A stretch of DNA of 64,000 bases from Haematobia irritans. Its lineage: Eukaryota; Arthropoda; Insecta; Diptera; Muscidae. Positions 56,065 to 64,000 of the stretch are shown one piece after another. The notes below the pieces were generated by a model that saw nothing but the letters and a program-made list of their open reading frames with translations, was not told the DNA's origin and searched no databases. A program made the position numbers and the translations under genes. The DNA lies in NCBI RefSeq assembly GCF_050003625.1, contig NC_134397.1, forward strand, positions 95,335,562 through 95,399,561, in the 5' to 3' direction. Every line of letters begins with the position of its first letter. Positions within the stretch are counted from its first letter, which is position 1.

Positions 56065-56140
56065 CTTCCGCTACCATGACTCGAACCTGGACTGTCTGCT
56101 CCATACGCGTTACACGTCGCCTTATTTTTTTCTACCAGTG
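56065..56140 (-). other. tRNA-like sequence next to a MITE terminus
   Basis: On the minus strand, CACTGGTAGAAAAAAATAAG (the terminus of the 41001 MITE) leads directly into GGCGACGTGTAACGCGTATG and a B box GGTTCGAGTCA, followed by TGGTAGCGGAAG. The anticodon arm and acceptor stem are not well formed. Probably a tRNA-derived promoter at the edge of a mobile element whose other end (beyond 55920) is unclear. Confidence 0.4.
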
Positions 56141-56601
56141 CATATATAATAGAAATATGAAGCTTATACCTGTGGCCTTACGGAATACGGCCTCATAAAT
56201 TTATTCGCTGCTTTACAATGCGATTTGTTGACTGTTTATTATTGTTATATTATTAATGATAAGCCAGTTTTATTGTTTAAACAATCAGCGGCCATATTAA
56301 TAACAGTCTCGGTTCTGTATAGCGTAAAGGATCTTGAATAAAAACTTGTTTTTCGGTTTAAAAAAATATGTAATTCGGGCTCATTTTTTTAACATTAAGT
56401 TCATTTGGGACAACATATTTCGGATATTTTTTTAAATATAATATGATGTAAACATTTATTAATTTATAAATTTCTTTTTAACATACTGTATATGTTCGAA
56501 AAAAAAAATCAACATAACACATTGAGAGAATCAAATGAGAGCAAGTGGTTGTTGCTTTTATCCTATTTGTGAGATATATGTGGTTGCATGTGTGCATTAG
56601 T
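56141..56601. other. AT-rich spacer, no gene recognised
   Basis: Only chance frames and an A-run near 56500. Confidence 0.4.
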
Positions 56602-58225
56602 TATACCCTAAACCACATAGTGGTCAGGGTATAATAACTTTGATCTGCCAAAAAATGTGTCTATCAGAAATATTGATTTTAGACCCCATAAAATATATAC
56701 CGATCGACTCAGAATCGCCTCCTGAGTCGATTTAGCACTTGGTGTCCGTCCGTCCGTCTGTCCATGTATTTGTTGTTCACAAGATTCCGGTCGCAATTAG
56801 TAACCGATTTTGATGCAATTTGGTACAGGGTGTTTTTAGGGCACAAGGACAAAGGACGCTATTGAATTTGGAAGAAATCGAATCAAATTTAGATCTAACT
56901 CCCATATATTTGTATCGCCAAATGGGGTCACGTTGCTCTCATATATATGTATCGCCCGATTTTCCAAATTTGCCCATAAAACCCTTAATTATCAACCGAT
57001 CTTACTCAAAGTTGGCTTACTATAATCTTCTATAGTACTAACAATATGTGCAAAAAAATTATTGAAATCGGTTCAGATTTAGCTATAGCTCCAATATATA
57101 TGTACCCCCGATTTTTCTAAATTTGGCTATAAAACCCTTATTTATCAACCGATAGTATTCAAAGTGGGCTACATGTAATCTTCTATAGCAATAACTATAT
57201 GTGCAAAATTTCATTGATATCGGTTCAGATTTAGATATAGCTCCCATATATATATATATAGCCAGATGTTCCCAAATTTGGCCATAGAACCCTTATTTAT
57301 TAGCTTACCTTACTCAAAGTTGGCTAGATCTAGTCCTCTATAGTACTATCTGCATGTGCAAAATTTCATCGAAATCGGTTCAGATGTAGATATAGCTCAC
57401 ATATATATGTTCGCCCGATTTTGAAAATTTTGCCCCTAATAACCTTATGTTTGACCAGAGAGGCCTCATTTCGTAACTGATCTTACTCAAATTTAGCACA
57501 AGGTTACCTTCTAGGGTTTCAATTAAATCTGCAAAATATCATCTAAATCAGTTCAGATTTAGATATAGATCCCATATTATACATCGCTCGATTTTCCCAA
57601 ATTTGGCCATAAAACTCTTATTTATTACCAATGCTACTCAAGTTTCAAATTTTTATGTACATGTCCATAATAATATTGCCCGATTTTCCCGAATTTTGAT
57701 CCAGTACGTGCAAAATCAACTACAGCTACGATTATATATAATATCAGACATTTCTGCTCAGATTGTGCAAAACTCCCATAAAAATTACCCCTTAATGTTT
57801 TTAAATATGGAAATGCGGCTTATCGCTCAAACCAATAGCCACCGTGGTGCAATGGTTAGCATGCCCGCCTTGCATACACAAGGTCGTGGGTTCGATTCCT
57901 GCTACGATCGAACACCGAAAAGTTTTTCAGCGATGGATTATCCCACCTCAGTAATGCTGGTGACATTTCTGAGGGTTTCAAAGCTTCTCTAAGTGGTTCC
58001 ACTGGAATGTGGAACGCCGCTAGGACACGGGTATAAGAAGGAGGTCCCTTGTCATTCAGCGTAACATGGAATCGGGCAGCACTCAGTGATAAGAGAGAAG
58101 TTCACCACTGTGGTATCACAATGGACTGAATAGTCTACATAACCTAACCTAACCTAATACCAATGTTTCCCCACAAATGCTTATGTTTACTAATTCAGTA
58201 GGGGTGGTTTAGGTTTTTTGTTATG
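56602..58225 (+). mobile_element. Mini-me/DINE-1-like element with SINE near its end
   Basis: Hairpin TATACCCT-AA-ACCAC-ATA-GTGGT-C-AGGGTATA, then GTCCGTCCGTCCGTCTGTCC (about 56743). The core repeats GGTTCAGATTTAGATATAGC at 57071, 57223, 57378 and 57551, so the units are about 152 to 173 bases. The right end region has TTATGTTTACTAATTCAGTAG as at 40690. A SINE occupies 57837 to 58158. Non-coding. Confidence 0.7.
57837..58158 (+). mobile_element. tRNA-derived SINE, ACCAAT target duplication
   Basis: Starts AGCCACCGTGGTGCAATGG, has B box GGTTCGATTCC and the usual body, and the tail is shortened: after AATAGTCTA it passes directly to CATAACCTAACC, missing the GTGAGCC to GGGCTGC block. ACCAAT flanks both sides (57831-57836, 58159-58164). 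Insertion into a (CCTAA)-free host implies it still used the repeat tail. Confidence 0.9.
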
Positions 58226-58945
58226 TATCAGGTGTCTGAAAGGGATCCACCAGATATTTAATATGCTTGAGTCTAAATATGCAAACAATTTGGGTATATA
58301 TACTATCACAGCAATCAAAATGGAAATTGTTCCACAAACATTTTTTTTTAAAGCATTCCAGGATCACTCATCAATTTTTCCCATTTTCGATGAAGATTTT
58401 TCGGACCAGTCTTAGAAATTACTCTATTTGTTAGTTGAAATTCAAAATTTAAAGAACATCTAGAGAAGTAGTTAAAATGTTATGTCTTGGTGTCATTTTA
58501 TGACCACAAACATTTGAATTTACATTTCGACGCTTCGTATTCCATGAATTTTAATGGTAATGTGTTATGTTACCAACAAACTCAGGTTCAACCCCAGGTT
58601 GGAGCGAAAACTTTTTCAAGTTGTAAAAGTTATATAATTAAAATATAAATGTGTAATAAAAAATATTAATATAATTAGAAAGTGAAATTGTGATTACTTT
58701 TTAATTTCTTTATTTAAATGAACTTCCGCACGACTTCTAAAGGAATGCAAAGGATCCGACAACGATGTACTTCCGTCCTGTGGCAAACCCATCTAAAATT
58801 CATTGCTCTACTTCCGGATCACAAGTTGGGAATCCAAACTACTTGTTTGGAAGCTATTTTTTTTTTGTTGAGTGGAAAAGGTTAGAAACTGAGGTGAAGA
58901 TATAATGCAATACGAAATCAATATTTATTTTTGACTTGACACCCG
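58226..58945. other. AT-rich spacer, no gene recognised
   Basis: Nothing recognised beyond short chance frames. Confidence 0.4.
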
Positions 58946-59370
58946 CATTGAAAATAAGGTTGTCCGGCTCCAAGGTCTTTACACGAACGATGTTGGTATT
59001 GATTCCGAGCCAAAGAAGCGGAGATTTTAAGTAAGAATACTTGTATGGTACTTGATTCTACACCCTCAAAAAAATCGCTTCTTTAACATATGTTCCAAAC
59101 ATATTTTGCAGGAAGCACATATATTATTGGATACTGCCGAAACATTAATATGTTTGTTTTATGTGAACATATGATATGTTTGGAAGCATTTTGAGCCCAA
59201 AAATATTATATGCTTGGAAGAATTTTTCCCAAAGACGATTGTGCTCATTCCCTAACATTATCGTAATTTTCACTTCCACGAAATTTTTAGTTCTTGGCAC
59301 CTTTTTCTGTAATACAAATAATGTCGAAGAAATTATTCACTTTTATAAATTTTTTAAATTTTACCTTTCG

Positions 59371-59443
59371 CCTGCACGGAGAATCGAACCGAGGACCATA
59401 CTGTTTGTAAACCAACACACTATCCACTGGGCTACGTAGCTGT
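59371..59443 (-). other. tRNA-like sequence in the TIR element
   Basis: On the minus strand: CAGCTACGTAGCCCAGTGG (A-box region), GGTTTACAAACAGTATGG and a B box GGTTCGATTCTCC, then GTGCAGG. Matches the plus-strand sequence at 43445. Confidence 0.55.
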
Positions 59444-59555
59444 TATGGTCACCAGCAGATAATTATCGTTATAAGTTACATTTATATAGCATAGTTTGCA
59501 GCGCCCACGAGCCCATGCAAACATAACATTATTTAACAGAAACATACATTTGTTT

Positions 59556-59630
59556 GCCACGTGGAGCAGTGGTTAGCATGTCTGCCTTGCATGCAAAGGG
59601 TCGTGGGTTCAATCCCTGGTCCGACCGAAC
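59556..59630 (+). other. tRNA-like sequence related to the SINE head
   Basis: GCCACGTGGAGCAGTGGTTA, GCATGTCTGCCTTGCATGC and B box GGTTCAATCCC followed by TGGTCCGACCGAAC. It is recognisably the same type as the SINE head (GCCTTGCATACACAAGG, GACCGAACACC), so this element and the SINE share an ancestor or source tRNA. Confidence 0.6.
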
Positions 59631-61328
59631 ATTTTTTTTTTGTTTTTTTTTTTAATTTACACATTTATATTTATACTATATTAAATTTTTGTTATGAAAC
59701 TTCGAAATGTGGGTTATTAAAGATTTATAGTCAGTAACAGTGCTTGATATAAACGAAATGGCTGATTTTTGGTTAAAATATTATTTTTTTATTGCAAAAA
59801 TAACAATTTTGTAACAAAAAACTGTTTTTGGTACAAAACTTTAAAATTTGGAAGGAATTCAAAAACTCTAACAAAAGAAGAACGTGGAGTCGAGTATAAA
59901 CATACATAAATAATTTTATAATATAAACATAAATTTATTTAGGCGTGAACAGTTTTTTACTAGCATTTAATACCATCGCTCTAAAATGCCTTTTATTTTT
60001 CTTTAATAATTCATTTTAAAGAAAATAAACTTTTTAAATTGTTTTAGCTGCAAAACTCGAACTTAATGCCCGCTTTTATATTTGAAGGTGTCCGTCAACT
60101 CCTCGTGGACTACTTATTAATAAAGAGGAACTAAACTGTGTTTTTATACATTTTACTGCGTAATTTTTCACTATTTCCTCCTTATTTCATTTTACTGTCC
60201 CAACTCTAAAAAGAGTATAGTGCCCTTTTTGTTATTTTTATGAAGACCACTGATTTCTTTTAACGAACCAAGAAAAAAATTGTGCCCATAATGCCAAAAT
60301 GATAAACAAAACACATGTCCACACATACATAAAATGCTGCTCTCAAGGCGAAAACGTATGCTGTTTGTTTTTCAAATGTCTATTCTCTTGGTTCGGAATG
60401 TCCATTCTCTTTATTCAAATTAAATAATATTTAGACTTAAGCATATCAAATTTTTGGCCTTATCATAAAACAGTTTTCCGAAACAACATGCAAGCGGTTT
60501 CACAGAAATTGTTCTCTTTTGATTCTTTCGGTGTGTTATGTTGATATCTTTCGTCAACTCTCCCGGTTTCCATCTCTATTTCTTTCTCTATACTCTCTCT
60601 CTCTGTCGCTTTGAATAAAATATCACAGTATATGTATGTTTAGTCGAAATTTGTAAATTCATATATGTTGGCATTCACACATATGATTTTTATGAAACAT
60701 TCATGCCCCAAACATAATATATTCTAACATATTAACATAGATGTCCCAAACATTTAGTGTTAGTTTAGGAATATTACATGTTTGCACTTAAATAAATTGT
60801 GTTTAAAAATTGTGCCCGAAACACATTTTGTTTATATCGGAACATATGAAAAACATATTTTTCTAAGAGTGTAGGGAGCAAAATTGAATTTAATAGTTTT
60901 TTTCAGTTATTTTCTTCGTGTACTATCAAAGTCCTTTAAAATGTGTAAAGGAAAACTTAAATTTCCAGATTTAGAGTTTAGTAGAAATTATGCTATGTTT
61001 CAAGTAATAAAGTATTGAAAAACATTTCATATTTTTTAACGTGTTTTTGCTTTGTAGTCAGAATACAAGAAGTCACCAAAGACGATTTCATTAATTGTAA
61101 AGAATTTTTCAGAGTTATAAAAGCCAAATTGACCTTAGTAAAATAAAATTTTCATTCAAGTAAATATACCTAGATTTAAGACGAATCACTTAACTATAAG
61201 GACAAGCCGACTTCATTGAAAAGTTTACTGACTTTTAGATAAGGAAACAAACTTTATATAAGAGAAGTGCTAAGAAAAAATCGTATTCGTATATCGGACA
61301 TGAAATCTTTGGCCTTAAGACAATAGAT

Positions 61329-62561
61329 GTAAACGATGAGTAAGTTGAGTTTTTCATATACACATGCGGTGAATATGAATGTGTAACATTGCACGGTTTA
61401 ACCGTATTTTAAGAAATCGAATACCGTAATGCTTATTTCTTAATATCGAGTTTGGAGGTTTTGGTTGATATTCTTTGAAACAAAAAACAAAATATCCATA
61501 TTAAATTTCGTACAACAGTTGCAATGCCATTGGTCTGATACTGTAGATAAACACTTCCTGACGACCTATATGCATGTACATATGAATCACTTTTATATAC
61601 TTCTCGCTTGAGCTCATTTGATGCACATGAATTTAATTTCAAATGTGCCTATATGTGTGTGCATCCTTTCACATGTCAGTGAATGCCATTGCATGTTGAA
61701 AATATGCCACAGGATATAAGCAGACGCATAAACTCACACAACCACTCATTCATGTACATGTGTGACAGTGTCCTTCGATTGTTATGTTACATGCAGATGA
61801 TGACGATTTCCACATACTATGTTTCTGACAATTAACAATAAATTGCAATCCAATTTGTCATTACACCATGTGTCAAATCAGTAACAAATCATTAGGGTTT
61901 ATACCCTCACTTACATGCATTGCGTCCATGTGTGTGTGTATGCACTCAATATACATATGTCGTGGCGAGTATAGAGTGTATGTGTTTATACTTACGCAAT
62001 TACTTATAGGGATAAGTACGAAACAAGCGGATGGCCTGTTAGCACAAAATTAGTCCAAGACAAGGAATAATTCGAAAGTAATTTGTAAATTGAATAAATC
62101 TGCAGTCGATAGCCTTGCTTTGTCCAAGTCCATGAATCAAAACCAGAGTACATTAATTTCAAATTCTTCAAAACTATATACATATATATGCAGAATTAGT
62201 GGTTTGGGTAGGGTGTTGAACAACAAAGCCGATTAAAAGTGAGTTACGTTATGGTGAATTACATCAAACATAATCAACAATAAAAATTATTTACTCAATG
62301 TATTATGATTGTGGGTTGTAGGTTCAACCTCATAAAAATATTGCTTCCTTAACATATGCCCCCAAAACATATTCAATATCATGTACAGTGACTCGGGACA
62401 CTCATTCCCTCTAACTTCTTTACCTAATAACTGTATAACGGTGCATCCAATTTTATCGATGTAAAGAGATAAATGTTAGTACTAAGACCATATTTTTATG
62501 CTTGGAAACGAAATTTAAGAAATTTTTAGCTTCTTCCAAAAAAAAAAAAAAACTACTGGTG
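61329..62561. other. Spacer with a TIR-end scrap
   Basis: At 62325 to 62385 CTCATAAAAATATTGCTTCC and TTAACATATGCCCCCAAAAC match the left end of the element at 59061. No gene is recognised. Confidence 0.4.
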
Positions 62562-62800
62562 CGAAGTATAATGACTTTTGTATGAGTGGTCATAATGCGG
62601 AGGAAAAGGAATCAATAAAATACCTCTTGTGTGAGTGTCCTGCATTTTGTGTAAGGCGTAAGCAAATTTTAGGGGCATATAGCTTCAGATTACTGGCGGA
62701 CCTGGAAAACGTTAACTTAAGCAGTCTCCTAATGTTTTTGGAACAATCTGGTTGGTTCAACAGAATAAAATTATCGAGAAGGTTCAGCGGTCAAAACTAG
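62562..62800 (+). pseudogene. LINE ORF2 C-terminal fragment
   Basis: From about 62562 the frame reads KYNDFCMSGHNAEEKESIKY, LLCECPAFCVRRKQILG and LLMFLEQSGWF, ending at TAG 62798-62800. The CxxxHN..E..YLLCECP pattern is the cysteine-rich motif after the reverse transcriptase/RNase H region in I, R1 and LOA-type LINEs. Nothing of the polymerase remains. The first usable ATG at 62582 is internal, not a true start. Confidence 0.7.
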
Positions 62801-62913
62801 AAGTGCCCATATGTAATAGGTACTTTTAGTTAATGTGGTATCACAATGGACTGAATAGTCTAAGTGAGCCTGAATCTTAATCGGGCTGCCACTTTAACCT
62901 AACCTAACCTAGC
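62562..62913 (+). mobile_element. LINE 3' end with the SINE-shared tail, 5'-truncated
   Basis: The coding end (to 62800) is followed by 32 bases of spacer, then GTGGTATCACAATGGACTGA, ATAGTCTAAGTGAGCCTGAA, CGGGCTGCCACTTTAACC and (CCTAA)n. The last 80 bases match the SINE tails almost word for word apart from a few bases before the repeat. This is the expected relation between a SINE and the LINE that copies it. Confidence 0.8.
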
Positions 62914-62965
62914 AAACGTTTAAAATAGTTAATTTTCCAAGTCAAACAAAAAGTGGGACACCCTA

Positions 62966-63619
62966 CACTGAAAAAAAAGCATGCACGATTCCAAATATTT
63001 TGTCTTCACTTTAAAAATTTTGGTATTGATTCCGAGCCAAAGAAGCGGAGAATACAAGTAAGGATACTTTTAGGACACAATTCTCTTTTAAATTTGGGTT
63101 TTGCGTACTTGCTTCTAGGAAGCAAATTTTAATTTTTCGCTTTTTCAGCTTTTTTCTTTATATGCTATCAAAGTCCTTTAAAAACGAGTTAACGACAGCT
63201 TTATTTTCCAAATTAAGACTCGACTTCCAATAAAAATTATGCTATGTTTCAAGTAAAAAACGCCTTTAAAATAAAGTGTTGAAAAACATGTCCTATATTA
63301 GAACGATTTTTTGCTTTGTAGTCAAGATGCAAAGAGGCAACAAATTTAATGACAATTTCATTAAATTTAAAGAATTTTTCTGAATTATTAAAGTCAAATT
63401 AACCTTAGCCCAAACATTTTTTCTTTCATGTTATGATACCCATTTTTAAATGAAATCACTCAATTATAAGGACAATACGACTTCATTGAAAAGTTTGTCG
63501 ACTTTTGGACAAGGAAAAAAACTTTCTATTAGAGAAATGTGTCTTCTATGCTAAGCAAAATTTGCATTCGTATTTTAAAGACATGAAATCTTTGACCTCA
63601 CGACAATATTTTTTCAGTG
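62966..63619 (+). mobile_element. CACTG MITE, family A, full length
   Basis: CACTGAAAAAAAAGCATGCA at the left, GACAATATTTTTTCAGTG at the right, TA on both sides (62964-62965, 63620-63621). 654 bp, closely similar to 38943 and 55196. Confidence 0.88.
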
Positions 63620-63784
63620 TAAGTTGCAGCTTATTATTAGGAATACTACTGAGTACCGTTATTTATTTTTAAACGGTACGTCGAAATGTTGCTTCAGTTC
63701 AGACTGTTCTGTTTAGAACTCTGATCGGCAAGTTGGGTAAGCAGACTTTAAGTGATTAAAAGTTAGCTCCGACGTGACCAAGAG

Positions 63785-63956
63785 AATGTCGAGAAAGAAT
63801 TACGAAAAAGAGAGATTCGGGAAAAAATGGCCTCAAAGCCTTCAATGAAGAAGTTTGGGAAATATCCCAAAGAATGTTACCGAAAACCTGGTGAATTCAC
63901 TGCAGCATCGTTTACAAGCAATTGTTAAAGCCAAAAGATATTCAACAAAGTATTAA
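63785..63956 (+). pseudogene. Tc1-like transposase, C-terminal remnant
   Basis: The last 19 codons read ENLVNSLQHRLQAIVKAK then RYSTKY and TAA (63954-63956), the typical end of Tc1-family transposases. Just upstream in the same phase WPQSLQ-stop-RSLGNIPKNVT fits the conserved tryptophan and INxIP region with an in-frame stop, and RENVEKELRKREIRE in another phase recalls the segment after the third acidic residue. Frame changes and the stop show it is dead. The catalytic acids are not visible, and the element continues beyond the window's end. Confidence 0.7.
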
Positions 63957-64000
63957 TTTATTATTTTGAACAAAAGTATTTTCGTGAACTGTACATTTCA

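Larger units (their letters stand above)
59061..60871 (-). mobile_element. 1.8-kb TIR element with two divergent tRNA-like sequences
   Basis: Left end CACCCTCAAAAAAATCGC; right end on the minus strand CACTCTTAGAAAAATATG. TA duplication at 59059-59060 and 60872-60873. CATATG/ACATAT words are dense near both ends. The middle carries two tRNA-like sequences pointing apart in the element's own orientation (59371-59443 and 59556-59630), separated by TTATATAGCATAGTTTGC and CCCACGAGCCCATGC. No transposase. The pair is also found at 43246 to 43513. Confidence 0.75.
58946..61328 (+). mobile_element. Family A MITE split by a paired-tRNA element
   Basis: Left part: CATTGAAAATAAGGTTGTCC, GATTCCGAGCCAAAGAAGCG. 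Right part from 60874: GGGAGCAAAATTGAATTTAA through TATGCTATGTTTCAAGTAAT to GACATGAAATCTTTGGCC. The junction reads like TTGATTCTAGGGAGCAAA in uninterrupted copies. More diverged than the other family A copies; its last bases are worn. Confidence 0.75.

Noticed and set aside
57837..57915. SINE heads as genuine tRNA genes
   Set aside because: A and B boxes are good, but acceptor and anticodon stems are poor and each copy continues into the SINE body.
59556..59630. Functional tRNA gene
   Set aside because: B box is present but the cloverleaf is weak and it lies within a TA-flanked element with a divergent partner.

Overview
The window looks like intergenic or heterochromatin-like DNA from a muscoid (calyptrate) fly, probably near horn fly, stable fly or house fly. 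The basis is very AT-rich DNA, a Himar1-like irritans-subfamily mariner, long (GTCY)n-bearing interspersed elements of the dipteran mini-me/DINE-1 type, and a repeated tRNA-derived SINE with a (CCTAA)n tail. I could not identify an intact host gene. Nearly every recognisable reading frame is a broken transposase or retrotransposon protein.

Layout. 1-5.4 kb: a palindromic AATTAATT-rich MITE inserted in a SINE/LINE tail, a LINE reverse-transcriptase end, and a 700-bp inverted-repeat element. 5.65-6.74 kb: an internally deleted Himar1-like mariner. 8.05-12.3 kb: two mini-me-like elements; the first holds a tandem array of exactly 153-bp period. 13.9-19.2 kb: MITEs, a CAGCGGCG-ended element, a SINE with an 11-bp target duplication, a hAT-like fragment, and an inverted copy of the second mini-me-like element. 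21.9-28.9 kb: a TIR element holding a DD41D mariner relative, a SINE, a 1.4-kb TIR element with perfect CACCCAGAAAAAAGTG ends, and repeat D. 28.85-29.5 kb: a retroposed unit carrying a DUF4780-like open frame. 31.1-31.85 kb: a hAT MITE with a perfect 8-bp target duplication and a smaller MITE nested inside. 36-37.4 kb: a non-LTR reverse transcriptase on the minus strand, split by a MITE at its GVPQG motif. 38.4-50.3 kb: SINEs, 655-bp CACTG-ended MITEs, an element with two divergent tRNA-like sequences, and a chimeric MITE. 51.6-55.9 kb: a second DD41D copy, a second mariner, a GCC-rich hAT MITE and a triple-nested mini-me-like element. 56-64 kb: more mini-me-like, SINE and MITE copies, a second paired-tRNA element nested in a MITE, a LINE ORF2 end, and the C-terminus of a Tc1-like transposase.

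How the parts relate. The SINE copies end in the same sequence as LINE fragments at 47.9 and 62.6-62.9 kb, suggesting the SINE is mobilised by that LINE; the unit at 28.87 kb may be a deleted copy of the same or a related LINE. Many TA-flanked MITEs starting CAC fit cross-mobilisation by Tc1/mariner transposases, remnants of which are present. Nested insertions with clean target duplications give a relative age order. All family assignments come from reading the sequence; no database search was possible.
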